From NCBI RefSeq assembly GCF_030540765.1, contig NZ_JAUOEL010000006.1, forward strand, positions 62,001 to 126,000: DNA of 64,000 nt, given 5' to 3'. Both the position numbers and the translations under genes were made by a program. Positions 50,127 to 59,474 of the stretch are shown here, one piece after another. Under the pieces are notes generated by a model, which was not told where the DNA came from, searched no databases, and was given only the letters and a program-made list of their open reading frames with translations. Source of the stretch: Flavivirga jejuensis. GTDB taxonomy: Bacteria > Bacteroidota > Bacteroidia > Flavobacteriales > Flavobacteriaceae. Each line of letters starts with the position of its first letter. Position 1 is the stretch's first letter.

Positions 50127-51248
50127 ATGATAATACTTAAAGAAGTACTTACGAAAAAAGACTTAAAAGCTTTTGTAAAATTTCCTTTTAAGCTTAATAA
50201 AAATTCTAAATATTGGGTACCTCCAATTATTAGTGAAGAAATTAAAACATTTAGCAAAAAAGAAAACCCTGTATTTAATGATGCAGAAGCCAGATTGTTT
50301 CTAGCTTATAAAAATAATGAAATTGTTGGTCGTATAGCAGCTATAATCAATTGGTTAGAAGTGAACGATCAAGCTTTAAAAAAAATGCGTTTTGGTTGGT
50401 TTGATGTTGTTGATGATATTAATGTAACAAAAACCTTACTCGATAAAGTCATAGAAATTGGAAAAGAAAAGAACCTTGAATTTATTGAAGGCCCTGTTGG
50501 TTTTTCTAATCTTGACAAAGTAGGCGTGCTTACAGAAGGTTTTGATCAAATTGGAAGTATGATTACATGGCACAATCTTCCTTATTATGCGACTCATTTT
50601 AAAAAATTAGGCTACGATACTGCAAAAACATATTCTGAGAATATTATGGAGTTTAAAAATATTAAACCCGAATTTTTCTCAAGAATACAAGATTTAATAA
50701 AAAAACGCTACCAACTAAGAGCTTTAAATTTTAAAAAAAACAAAGACATTCTACCGCATACGGATGAGATGTTTGACGTGTTTTCTAAATCACACGCTGT
50801 TCTTTCAACATTTGTAAAGATAACAGATGAGCAACGTGAATATTTTAAGAAAAAATTCATTGGCTTTCTTAATCCTGAATATGTAAAGTTTGTTTTAGAT
50901 AAAGATGATAAATTAGTTGGCTTTGGTATTGTTACGCCTTCTTATGCGGAAGCTTTACAAAAAATGAAAGGTAAGTTGTTTCCTTTTGGAATAAAACACT
51001 TATTACATGCAAAGAAGCATGCTAAAACGGTAACATTCTATTTAATTGGTGTTTTACCCGAATATCAAAACAAAGGAGTTACGGCTATCATTTTTAATGA
51101 GTTTCACAAAACATTTAAAGAAAAAGGCATTGAATTGTGTGTTAGAGGTCCTGAATTAGATGACAATGTTGCTATCCAGCAAATATGGAAAAACTTTGAA
51201 CCTGTTGTCAATAAGAGGCGTTGTACGTTTAAAAAAGATATCATATAA
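50127..51248 (+). CDS. GNAT-like acyltransferase family protein
   Basis: A 373-residue soluble protein that looks like a two-lobed GNAT. Residues about 55-75 (RLFLAYKNNEIVGRIAAIIN) form a typical N-lobe strand pair, and about 305-325 (TFYLIGVLPEYQNKGVTAII) give the acetyl-CoA binding loop of the second lobe with a Q-x-x-G-like pattern. It is widespread in Bacteroidota with no agreed function. It is followed at once by a terminator. Confidence 0.75.
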   Translation: MIILKEVLTKKDLKAFVKFPFKLNKNSKYWVPPIISEEIKTFSKKENPVFNDAEARLFLAYKNNEIVGRIAAIINWLEVNDQALKKMRFGWFDVVDDINVTKTLLDKVIEIGKEKNLEFIEGPVGFSNLDKVGVLTEGFDQIGSMITWHNLPYYATHFKKLGYDTAKTYSENIMEFKNIKPEFFSRIQDLIKKRYQLRALNFKKNKDILPHTDEMFDVFSKSHAVLSTFVKITDEQREYFKKKFIGFLNPEYVKFVLDKDDKLVGFGIVTPSYAEALQKMKGKLFPFGIKHLLHAKKHAKTVTFYLIGVLPEYQNKGVTAIIFNEFHKTFKEKGIELCVRGPELDDNVAIQQIWKNFEPVVNKRRCTFKKDII

Positions 51249-51282
51249 AAAAATCCGATTCAATTATGAATCGGATTTTTTT
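51247..51282. terminator. Bidirectional terminator
   Basis: Arms AAAAAAATCCGATTCA and TGAATCGGATTTTTTT flank the loop ATTA. It begins inside the stop codon of the gene ending at 51248 and lies 28 bases from the converging minus-strand gene. Confidence 0.92.
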
Positions 51283-51310
51283 TGTATTTATAGTAAATTT
51301 CGATTAACTC

Positions 51311-52570
51311 CTATTCTCCCATAGCTGCCATAACTGAAGCAGATAAGCGCTTGTAAGTGCCGTTTTTTAATCGAGATCTAATAGCTTCAAAAGCAGTTAA
51401 GGTTTCAGAAACATCTTCTAAAGTATGTGTTGCAGTTGGTATTAACCTTAATAAAATTAATCCTTTAGGTATTACTGGATAAACAACAATAGAACAGAAT
51501 ATTCCGTAATTTTCACGTAGATCTCTCACCAAAGCCATAGCTTCAGGAATACTCCCTTTTAAATATACTGGTGTTACACAACTTTGTGTCGTTCCTATAT
51601 CGAAACCACGATCTTTTAACCCAGATTGTAAAGCATTTACATTTTCCCAAAGTTTATTTTTAAGTTCAGGCATTGTTTTAAGCATTTCTAAACGCTTTAA
51701 AGCACCAACAACTAATTGCATTTGCAATGATTTTGCAAACATTTGAGAACGTAAGTTATATTTTAAATAATCTATTATTTCTTGATCTCCAGCTATAAAA
51801 GCCCCTGTACTTGCTAAGGATTTTGCAAATGTTGCAAAATAAACATCAATATCATCTTGCACACCTTGCTCTTCTCCTGCTCCTGCTCCAGTTGCTCCTA
51901 AGGTACCAAAACCATGCGCATCATCAACAAATAATCTAAAGTTGTATTTCTTTTTAAGAGCTACGATCTCTTTTAATCGCCCTTGCTCTCCTCTCATTCC
52001 AAACACACCTTCAGAAATTACTAAAATCCCTCCTCCAGTCTGTTCTGCCATTTTTGTAGCTCTCTCTAAGTTTTTTTCTAAACTTTCAACATCATTATGT
52101 TTATAAGTAAAACGTTTACCCATATGTAAACGAACACCATCAATGATACAGGCATGTGCATCTACATCGTAAACAACAATATCATCTTTAGAAACCAAAG
52201 CATCAATAGTCGAAACCATCCCTTGGTAACCGAAGTTTAATAAATATGCGGCTTCTTTTTTTACGAATGACGCTAACTCATCTTGTAATTTTTCGTGTAA
52301 ACCAGTATGCCCCGACATCATTCTTGCTCCCATCGGATAAGCAGAACCGTATTCGGCAGCAGCTTCTGCATCTACTTTTCTTACCTCGGGGTGATTAGCT
52401 AATCCTAAATAATCATTAATACTCCAAGTAATAACATCTTTTCCTTGAAATTTCATACGATTAGAAATCTCTCCTTCTAATTTAGGAAATACAAAATACC
52501 CTTCAGCTTGAGAAGCCCATTTGCCTAATGGCCCTTTGTCTTTATAAATTTTTTCAAATAAATCCTTCAT
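51311..52570 (-). CDS. Alpha-oxoamine synthase (capnine/sphinganine type)
   Basis: A 419-residue fold-type I PLP enzyme. INDYLGLANHPEVR, the MSGHTGLHEKLQDELASF loop, VDDAHGFGTLGATGAG and the PLP-Lys in ATFAKSLASTG (about residue 247) place it among alpha-oxoamine synthases, with serine palmitoyltransferase, KBL and BioF. These condense an amino acid with a fatty acyl thioester. In flavobacteria a member of this group is the cysteate fatty-acyltransferase of sulfonolipid synthesis. The neighbouring cysteine/cysteate synthase-like gene supports that reading, but serine as substrate is not excluded. Confidence 0.8.
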   Translation of the reverse strand: MKDLFEKIYKDKGPLGKWASQAEGYFVFPKLEGEISNRMKFQGKDVITWSINDYLGLANHPEVRKVDAEAAAEYGSAYPMGARMMSGHTGLHEKLQDELASFVKKEAAYLLNFGYQGMVSTIDALVSKDDIVVYDVDAHACIIDGVRLHMGKRFTYKHNDVESLEKNLERATKMAEQTGGGILVISEGVFGMRGEQGRLKEIVALKKKYNFRLFVDDAHGFGTLGATGAGAGEEQGVQDDIDVYFATFAKSLASTGAFIAGDQEIIDYLKYNLRSQMFAKSLQMQLVVGALKRLEMLKTMPELKNKLWENVNALQSGLKDRGFDIGTTQSCVTPVYLKGSIPEAMALVRDLRENYGIFCSIVVYPVIPKGLILLRLIPTATHTLEDVSETLTAFEAIRSRLKNGTYKRLSASVMAAMGE

Positions 52571-52970
52571 CTATTATAATCTAATTGCTATTAAAATTAA
52601 GGCATAACTATTTAGGAGTAACTGCTTTTGAGGGAAAAACAAAAACAAATTATAATGTTTAAGCATATTTCATGAAAGCTTTATGTTCCTAGTTAGTTAT
52701 TGCAAAATTAAATATTTATATGGTTTGAACATAATTTTTACTGCTCAATTATTTAAAATACTAATTAATCTTTAAAAAGATACGAATAAATCATTTTTTT
52801 TTAAGTTATTCCTCGCTTAAAAACATGAGCAACATATAGGTAACCCCCTCTTATTTTTCTAACTTGATTAACTTAAAAATAATCTTTAAAATTTAATTTG
52901 TACAAATAAAAAAGAGATACTATTTTGTTTTAGAACAAAACACTACCTCTTTATAAAATAATAATTTAAA
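52571..52970. other. Intergenic region between the two PLP enzyme genes
   Basis: A 400-base AT-rich gap on the way between two minus-strand genes. It holds the terminator of the upstream gene (52909-52953) and a weak -7 box (TAATTTTG on the minus strand, 52710-52703). No gene was found, so the two PLP genes are probably separate transcripts. Confidence 0.5.
52909..52953 (-). terminator. Terminator of cysteate/cysteine synthase-like gene
   Basis: On the minus strand TAAAGAGGTAGTGTTTTGTT and an imperfect complement with ACAAAATAGTATCTCTTT enclose a small CTAA loop, followed by a T-run. The stem has a few mismatches. Confidence 0.7.
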
Positions 52971-54011
52971 TTATTTTATATATTGTATCCTTTGTGCCGC
53001 AGCTTCATTTTTACTATCAAAGAAACCTTGCTCGGTCATCCATTTATCGCTATATACCTTACTCATATATCGTGATCCGTGATCTGGAAAAATAATAACA
53101 ATGTTATCACCTTCTTTAAATTCGCCTCCTTCTCCTAATTGCATAATAGCCTGCATTGCAGCTCCAGAAGTATAACCAACAAACAAACCTTCAGACTTAG
53201 CAATTAATCTTGCTGTATGAGCGCTTTCTTCGTCTGTTACTTTTACAAATTCATCAACAACATCAAAATCTGTAGCACTAGGAATCAAATTCTTTCCTAA
53301 TCCTTCAATTCTATATGGGTAAATCTCTTTTTCATCAAACTCTCTGGTTTCATGATATTTTTTAATAACAGAACCAAAAGCATCAACACCTATTACTTTG
53401 ATCTTTGGATTTTGTTCTTTTAAATATCTGGCTGTACCTGAAATAGTTCCTCCAGTTCCACTACATGCTACAAGATGCGTTATTTTACCTTCTGTTTGTT
53501 TCCAAATTTCTGGACCAGTTGATTTATAATGTGCATCAATATTTAGCTCATTGAAATATTGATTAATATAAACAGAACCTTTTATCTCTTCGTGCAAACG
53601 TTTTGCAACTTGATAATACGACCTAGGATCATCTGCGCTTACGTGTGCTGGACACACATATACTTTAGCTCCCATAGTCTTAAGCATGTCAATTTTGTCT
53701 GCTGAAGATTTAGAACTTACTGCTAAAACGCAATCATACCCTTTTATAATACTTACCATAGCTATACTAAATCCAGTATTGCCTGATGTCGTTTCTATAA
53801 TGGTATCACCTGGTGTTAAAATTCCTTTTTTTTCTGCTTGCTCTATGATATAGAGTGCTATCCTATCTTTTGAAGAATGTCCTGGGTTAAAAGATTCTAC
53901 TTTTGCATAAAAGTTCCCTTTAAACTTGGAGGCTATTTTATTAAGTTTAATAAGTGGTGTATTACCTACTAAATCTAATACATTATCAAAAACCTGATTT
54001 CTGTGCTTCAT
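52971..54011 (-). CDS. Cysteine synthase-like PLP enzyme (possible cysteate synthase)
   Basis: A 346-residue fold-type II PLP enzyme of the CysK/CBS family. [12 protein letters not shown] opens the chain; the PLP Lys is Lys48 in [11 protein letters not shown], where most CysK enzymes have PAGSVKDR; the substrate loop is [12 protein letters not shown] and the phosphate loop is [11 protein letters not shown]. The altered PLP-Lys segment and the neighbouring alpha-oxoamine synthase gene suggest a role in making L-cysteate (for example from O-phosphoserine and sulfite) for sulfonolipids rather than housekeeping cysteine. A minus-strand box TATTTTTG lies at 54077-54070. Confidence 0.8.
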   Translation of the reverse strand: MKHRNQVFDNVLDLVGNTPLIKLNKIASKFKGNFYAKVESFNPGHSSKDRIALYIIEQAEKKGILTPGDTIIETTSGNTGFSIAMVSIIKGYDCVLAVSSKSSADKIDMLKTMGAKVYVCPAHVSADDPRSYYQVAKRLHEEIKGSVYINQYFNELNIDAHYKSTGPEIWKQTEGKITHLVACSGTGGTISGTARYLKEQNPKIKVIGVDAFGSVIKKYHETREFDEKEIYPYRIEGLGKNLIPSATDFDVVDEFVKVTDEESAHTARLIAKSEGLFVGYTSGAAMQAIMQLGEGGEFKEGDNIVIIFPDHGSRYMSKVYSDKWMTEQGFFDSKNEAAAQRIQYIK

Positions 54012-54092
54012 AAATGCTTTTTATAAGCTACCGTAATATTACTAAAAATATTTGTAACCTAAAATCTGTCAAAAATAAAACATTTTTTTGTA

Positions 54093-56153
54093 TTACCTAT
54101 AAATTCCTTCTAAATCTAATAAAAAGGCATATTCTAAAGCTATTTCTTTCAAACTTTCAAAGCGTCCTGAAGCCCCACCATGCCCAGAATCCATGTTTAT
54201 ATGAAATAATAATTTATTGGTGTCTGTTTTTAACTCCCTAAGTTTAGCCACCCATTTTGCTGGTTCCCAATACTGTACTTGAGAATCATGCAAACCTGTA
54301 GTTACTAACATGTTAGGGTAATATTTAGCCTCTACATTGTCGTATGGTGAATATGATTTCATATAGTTATAATAGCTTAAATCGTTTGGATTCCCCCATT
54401 CATCGTACTCGCCTGTTGTTAGCGGAATACTATCATCAAGCATTGTTGTAACAACATCTACAAAAGGAACCGCAGCTAAAATACCATTGTAAAGTTCGGG
54501 GTTCATGTTAATAATTGCTCCCATTAATAAGCCTCCTGCAGAACCTCCATATGCATATAAATGCTTCTCTGAGGTATATTTTTGTTCTATCAAATGCTTA
54601 GAACAATCTATAAAATCATGGAACGTATTTAATTTAGTAAGCAATTTTCCGTTTTCGTACCAATTTCTTCCTAAATATTCACCGCCACGAATATGAGCAA
54701 TAGCATAAATAAAACCTCTATCTAATAGACTTAAACGAATGCTTGAAAAAGAAGGATCTACCGTTGATCCATAGGAGCCGTAAGCATATTGTAATAAAGG
54801 ATTTGTTCCATCTAATTTTATGCCTTTTTTATAAACTAAAGATACTGGTATTTTTTCACCATCTCTAGCCGTTGCCCAAATGCGCTTAGACTCATAATTA
54901 TTCTTATCAAACGTACCACCTAAAACGGTTTGTTCTTTCTTAATCTCTTTCTGTTTCGTTTTAAAATTATAGTCTATTACAGAGCTTGGAGAGGTTAAAG
55001 AGTTGAAGCCGTAACGCAATACCTTACTATCAAAATCGACATTATTACCAATATATGCTGTATACGTTTCCGAATCAAAAGGTAAATAATAGTCCTCACT
55101 CCCATCCCAGCTAATAATTCGTAAATTATTGAGACCATTTTCACGTTCATTTACCACTAAATAATCTTTAAAAATCTCAATATCTTCCAACAAAACAGTT
55201 TCTCTATGTGGAATTACTTCTTGCCAATATTCTTTCTTAGTAGTTGTTTCATCTGTTTTAAGCAATTTAAAATTTGTTGCTCCATCACTATTGGTCATAA
55301 TATAAAAGTGATTCTCATAATGAGAAATACTATAATCTAATTCGCGAATGCGTTCTTGAAAAACCTTAAATGCATCGTCTGGTGTATTGGCATTTAAAAT
55401 TCTATATTCAGTTGTTAAAGTACTTGAAGACCCAATAATAATATATTTCTTAGATTTTGTTTTATATACAAAAGTGTTAAAGGTCTCATCTTCTTCATAA
55501 TAAACTTCAACATCTTCTTTTGTATCTGTATGTAATTTATGTTTAAAAATTTTATGAGAACGCAGCGTCACTTCATCTTTAATAGAGTAAAACAACGTTT
55601 TGTTATCATTTGCCCATGTGGCACTTCCTGTTGTATTTAAAACCTTATCAGGATAAATTTCACCAGTAATTAAATTTTTAATTTGAACGGTATATTGCCT
55701 TCTACTAACTATATCTGTAGAAAACGCCGCCAATGTATTATCTGGGCTTATAGCAATGCCTCCTAAATTAAAATAAGCATGTTCTTTAGCCATTTCGTTA
55801 CAATCGAACAAAACCTCTTCGGGAGCCTCTAAACTTTCTTTTTTCCGAATGTAAATAGGATAGTCTTTACCCTTTTCATAGCGCGAAATATACCAATAAC
55901 CATTAAGTTTATAGGGTACTGTAGTATCATCTTCTTTTATACGCCCTTTCATTTCTTCAAAAAGATCTTTTTGAAAGATTTCGGTATGCTGCATCATACT
56001 TTTAGTATAATCGTTTTCAGCATTTAAGTAATCTATCACTTCAGGATTTTCCTTATTATTTAACCAATAATAATTATCAATACGTAAATCGTTATGAATT
56101 GAAAGTTCTTTTGCTTTTTTAGTAGCTACTGGGGTCTGAATTGTATTTTTCAA
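54093..56153 (-). CDS. Prolyl oligopeptidase family S9 peptidase (PtrB-like)
   Basis: A 686-residue protein, full length for oligopeptidase B. The N-terminal beta-propeller (to about 400) begins with DPYxW-like NYYWLNNKENPEVIDYLNAE. The C-terminal alpha/beta-hydrolase domain has the nucleophile in YGGSAGGLLMGA (Ser near 536), the Asp in GLHDSQVQYWEPAKW (near 620) and the His in DSGHGGASGR (near 657). It lacks a signal peptide and should cleave oligopeptides after basic residues in the cytoplasm, if it follows PtrB. Confidence 0.93.
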   Translation of the reverse strand: MKNTIQTPVATKKAKELSIHNDLRIDNYYWLNNKENPEVIDYLNAENDYTKSMMQHTEIFQKDLFEEMKGRIKEDDTTVPYKLNGYWYISRYEKGKDYPIYIRKKESLEAPEEVLFDCNEMAKEHAYFNLGGIAISPDNTLAAFSTDIVSRRQYTVQIKNLITGEIYPDKVLNTTGSATWANDNKTLFYSIKDEVTLRSHKIFKHKLHTDTKEDVEVYYEEDETFNTFVYKTKSKKYIIIGSSSTLTTEYRILNANTPDDAFKVFQERIRELDYSISHYENHFYIMTNSDGATNFKLLKTDETTTKKEYWQEVIPHRETVLLEDIEIFKDYLVVNERENGLNNLRIISWDGSEDYYLPFDSETYTAYIGNNVDFDSKVLRYGFNSLTSPSSVIDYNFKTKQKEIKKEQTVLGGTFDKNNYESKRIWATARDGEKIPVSLVYKKGIKLDGTNPLLQYAYGSYGSTVDPSFSSIRLSLLDRGFIYAIAHIRGGEYLGRNWYENGKLLTKLNTFHDFIDCSKHLIEQKYTSEKHLYAYGGSAGGLLMGAIINMNPELYNGILAAVPFVDVVTTMLDDSIPLTTGEYDEWGNPNDLSYYNYMKSYSPYDNVEAKYYPNMLVTTGLHDSQVQYWEPAKWVAKLRELKTDTNKLLFHINMDSGHGGASGRFESLKEIALEYAFLLDLEGIYR

Positions 56154-56206
56154 AAAAAGATATATTTATTCTTAAAATTTAAGCCTTCAAAAATAGAAAA
56201 ATTAAA

Positions 56207-56214
56207 TAGCTTTG
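56207..56214 (+). promoter_or_regulatory. Promoter -7 box of YbaB-type gene
   Basis: TAGCTTTG matches TAnnTTTG 26 bases before ATG 56241. On the other strand TATTTTTG (56195-56188) may serve the divergent S9 peptidase gene. Confidence 0.45.
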
Positions 56215-56240
56215 TAGTGTAATAATCAATTTATAAAATT

Positions 56241-56564
56241 ATGTTTGGAGATATGATGGATATGATGGGAAAACTCAAAGAAGCCCAACAAAAAGTTGAA
56301 GAAACTAAAAAACGTCTAGATACTGTTCTGGTTGATGAATCCAGCAGTGATAATAAACTTAAGGTAACACTTACAGCTAATAGAACCATTAAGTCTATTG
56401 AGATTGATGACGAATTGTTGGAAGATAAAGAGCAACTGGAAGATTATCTTATTCTTACTCTAAACAAAGCTATTGAAAAAGCGACTAAGTTGAATGAAGC
56501 TGAATTAGCTGCTGCTGCCAAAGATGGTATGCCGAATATTCCTGGAATGGATATGTTTAAATAA
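56241..56564 (+). CDS. YbaB/EbfC nucleoid-associated protein
   Basis: A 107-residue protein. The N-terminal helix [20 protein letters not shown] leads into a small beta-sheet ([20 protein letters not shown]) and a C-terminal helix with [20 protein letters not shown], the usual YbaB layout. Family members bind DNA as dimers and often lie beside recR or dnaX; neither is nearby here. It ends 9 bases from the converging threonine aldolase gene. Confidence 0.93.
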   Translation: MFGDMMDMMGKLKEAQQKVEETKKRLDTVLVDESSSDNKLKVTLTANRTIKSIEIDDELLEDKEQLEDYLILTLNKAIEKATKLNEAELAAAAKDGMPNIPGMDMFK

Positions 56565-56573
56565 AAACGAGAT

Positions 56574-57587
56574 TTATTCCAGTAAAGCACTTAATAGTTT
56601 GTCATGCATAGCATCTGTGTAATCTAAATGCGTGACCATACGAAGTTTATTACTTCCCATACTAATTATATAAATGTTTTTGTCTGCTAGTTTTTGCACA
56701 AAAGCAGTTTCATTTACATCTGGGTTTAGTTGAAAAATAACAATATTAGTTTCAACAGGTTCTACTGTTTTAATAATTGATAATTTAGTAAGGGTCTCTC
56801 CTATTCCTTTGGCTTTTTTATGGTCTTCGGATAATCTTTCAATATGGTTATCTAAAGCATACAGGCCTGCTGCGGCTAAATAACCAGCTTGCCTCATATT
56901 ACCTCCAAAAATTTTCCTAATACGGATGGCCTTTTTCATAATTTCCGAATCGCCTACCAAAACGGATCCAATGGGACAACCTAGGCCTTTACTTAAACAT
57001 ACGGAAATAGTATCGAAAACATTTCCATATTGCTGCGTCGTTTCATTTTTAGACACCAAAGCATTCCATATACGTGCGCCATCTAAATGAAACCCAAGAT
57101 TGTTTTCATCACATAGGGTTTTTATTGTTTCAATCTCATTAAAATCCCAACAGGCTCCACCTCCTTTATTTGTGGTATTTTCAATTTCAACCAAACTTGT
57201 TTGACTATAATAATATGCATCAGGATTTATAGCTTCTAATACTTGTGCTGCTTTAAACATACCTCTATTTCCATCTATTAGCTTACAAGAAATACCACTA
57301 TTAAAGGATGCGCCTCCAGATTCATAATTATAAATATGGGCATACTTATCGCAAATAACTTGATCTCCTGGGTTTGTATGTAATTTTAATGCGGTTTGAT
57401 TCGCCATCGTTCCGCTAGGGAAAAACAAAGCATCACTTTTACCAAACATGTTTGCTATACGCTTTTCTAGCTCATTAACCGTTGGGTCTTCTCTAAATAC
57501 ATCATCACCAACTTTTGCTTGCATCATGGCGTCTAACATCCCTTTTGTTGGTTTTGTAACAGTGTCGCTTCTTAGGTCTATGGTCAT
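56574..57587 (-). CDS. ltaE: Threonine aldolase, PLP-dependent (GntG/LtaE type)
   Basis: A 337-residue fold-type I PLP enzyme that splits threonine or related beta-hydroxy amino acids to glycine and an aldehyde. The start DLRSDTVTKPTKGMLDAM, FFPSGTMANQTAL (about 55-67), HLDGARIWNA and the PLP-Lys in VCLSKGLGCPIGS (near residue 199) are all typical. Stereochemical preference cannot be read. A single gene with no evident operon. Confidence 0.93.
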   Translation of the reverse strand: MTIDLRSDTVTKPTKGMLDAMMQAKVGDDVFREDPTVNELEKRIANMFGKSDALFFPSGTMANQTALKLHTNPGDQVICDKYAHIYNYESGGASFNSGISCKLIDGNRGMFKAAQVLEAINPDAYYYSQTSLVEIENTTNKGGGACWDFNEIETIKTLCDENNLGFHLDGARIWNALVSKNETTQQYGNVFDTISVCLSKGLGCPIGSVLVGDSEIMKKAIRIRKIFGGNMRQAGYLAAAGLYALDNHIERLSEDHKKAKGIGETLTKLSIIKTVEPVETNIVIFQLNPDVNETAFVQKLADKNIYIISMGSNKLRMVTHLDYTDAMHDKLLSALLE

Positions 57588-58064
57588 TTTAACGTTGCAA
57601 ATTATAAAATTTATAGAGGTTCAAAGATAAAACTTATAGTCATTAATATTTCATGATTTTAATTTCTTATTTCATACCATAGATACTCAAAATCGGCTCT
57701 ACTCTATAGCATTTAAAAGTTAATACCGTTCTTTTTTTTATCCTAGTATAACACAAAAAAAATCCCCGACAAATCCTCCCTGCCCCGCTATTTCCTTAAT
57801 ATCGTAAAAAACTGGCTTTATAACCTATAAATGCAAAATAAATTATTTGGAATATTATATTTGAACTAAGAAACTGTTTAAGTTTTGGTTTTGGAATTAG
57901 CTTGGGTGGATTACGTTCTCAGTCAAGGCAAAATAAAGGCGAATAGCATCGCTATTTAAAGAAATTTTGATGTAGAATGAGGGCTTAAGACGACAAAATA
58001 AACTAAAGGATAAAATTTAAATAGTTTCTAATATAACCCCAAATTCACAAATTAAATTTACTTT
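57588..58064. other. Intergenic region with MITE-like element
   Basis: A 477-base gap. The right part is the MITE-like element at 57869-58029. The left part is AT-rich with a T-run near 57730 and holds no recognised gene or promoter. Confidence 0.5.
57869..58029 (+). mobile_element. MITE-like element, copy 1 (161 bp)
   Basis: A non-coding 161-base element with imperfect terminal inverted repeats: left end AGAAACTGTTTAAGTTTT and, on the reverse strand, right end AGAAACTATTTAAATTTT (16 of 18 identical). The reverse complement of 62488-62648 aligns to it over all 161 bases without a gap and with about 15 mismatches. The interior contains GCGAATAGCATCGCTATT, a small palindrome. No target duplication is clear. 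It lies 35 bases upstream of the PaaK-like gene at 58065. Confidence 0.82.
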
Positions 58065-59375
58065 ATGAGTTTACTAAATCATTTAAGAAATAAATCTTTT
58101 TGGCTGATAGATTCCTTAAAAGGTGGAAAAATAAAAAATCATTTAGATGAAATAGCTTCGGTCCTTAATGATGTAAATAGCCCCGAGTCACTAAAAATTA
58201 GAGAACAACACCTGGAAAACTTATTGAAACACGCTGTTGATTCAACACCTTTTTATTCCGACTACAAAAACATAAATAATATTGAAGCATTTCCTGTTAT
58301 AAAAAAAACAGTGATTCAGAAAAACTTTAAAGATTTTCAATCTGCTCCCTATATTCAAAAACAAAATTATAAGGTTTCTACTAGCGGATCTACAGGCGTC
58401 CCCTTCTTCCTTTTTCAGGATAAAAACAAAAGATATAGAAATACAGCTGATGTTTTACATTTTTCTGGTCAATCAAATTATAAAATTGGAAATCGTTTGT
58501 ATGAACTAGAAGTCTGGAGAAAACATAATAAGAAAAGTTTTTATAAATCTTGGTTACAAAATATTATCCAGTTCGATATTTCTAAATTAACAGATTCTAG
58601 AATTTTAAGTTTTATAAACTTACTTAAAAAGTCTAAACAAGAAAAGAACATTCTTGGTTTTGCATCATCCTATGAGCAAATATGCCAATATTTAGATAGT
58701 AATAAAACAGACTTAAGTAACTTAAATATTAATGCATTTATAGCAAATTCTGAATACTTAAATAGTTATACAAAAACATCATTAAGTAACTATTTTAATA
58801 CGCCTGTATTATCTAGATATTCTAGTGAAGAAATTGGGATTATAGCCCAGCAAACAATCAGTTCAAAAGAACATTTTGTAATAAACCATGCTAGTTATTA
58901 TATTGAATTACTTGATCTGGAAACGGACAAACCTGTAAAACCAGGAGAGTTTGGTAGAATTGTTGTCACCGATTTATTTAACTATTGTATGCCTATTATT
59001 AGGTATGATACTGGAGATATCGCCAAACTGATTGAACTTGAAAATGGGCAAACAAAATTTGAAAAAATTGAAGGTAGAAAAATGGATTTAATTCTAGATA
59101 CTAAAGGAAACATAATGTCTTCTTTTATTGTTTATACTAAATTCTATAATTATTACAAATTAATAAAACAGTACCAATTTATTCAACAAGGTGAAAAAGA
59201 ATACGAGGTGAAGCTAAACGTACTTGATAAATTCCCTTATGAAAAAGAATTGGTTGAAAGTATTAAAAAAGATTTTGGAAGTGATGCCACTGTGACTATT
59301 ACTTACGTAGACGAAATACCGCTTCTAGCTTCTGGAAAACGAAAAAAAGTACTTAATAATTACAAAAAAGCATAA
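58065..59375 (+). CDS. PaaK/CapK-like adenylate-forming enzyme (third copy)
   Basis: A 436-residue PaaK/CapK-like protein, equal in length to the paralogue at 13445-14755. Its P-loop VSTSGSTGVPFFLF is regular. Further shared marks are SRYSSEEIGIIAQQ, IRYDTGDIAKLI, GRKMDLIL and the C-terminal PLLASGKRKK with the presumed catalytic Lys. It is the only plus-strand gene in a small islet whose glycosyltransferases are all on the other strand. Function within glycan synthesis is unresolved, as for the family. Confidence 0.87.
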   Translation: MSLLNHLRNKSFWLIDSLKGGKIKNHLDEIASVLNDVNSPESLKIREQHLENLLKHAVDSTPFYSDYKNINNIEAFPVIKKTVIQKNFKDFQSAPYIQKQNYKVSTSGSTGVPFFLFQDKNKRYRNTADVLHFSGQSNYKIGNRLYELEVWRKHNKKSFYKSWLQNIIQFDISKLTDSRILSFINLLKKSKQEKNILGFASSYEQICQYLDSNKTDLSNLNINAFIANSEYLNSYTKTSLSNYFNTPVLSRYSSEEIGIIAQQTISSKEHFVINHASYYIELLDLETDKPVKPGEFGRIVVTDLFNYCMPIIRYDTGDIAKLIELENGQTKFEKIEGRKMDLILDTKGNIMSSFIVYTKFYNYYKLIKQYQFIQQGEKEYEVKLNVLDKFPYEKELVESIKKDFGSDATVTITYVDEIPLLASGKRKKVLNNYKKA

Positions 59376-59384
59376 TTAATGTTT

Positions 59385-59462
59385 TGTCATGTCGGCAGAG
59401 CAAAGCATGAGTGACGAGACATCTCATAAAGATAAGATGCCTACATGTATAACTGACGTTTT
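59385..59462. repeat. Dispersed palindromic repeat
   Basis: The stretch from GTCATGTCGGCAGAGCAAAG through GAGACATCTCATAAAGATAA to TAACTGACG is GC-richer than its surroundings and contains imperfect hairpins. It resembles intergenic repeats common in flavobacteria. It lies between convergent genes and may help to stop transcription. Confidence 0.5.
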
Positions 59463-59474
59463 ACCTAAAAAAAT

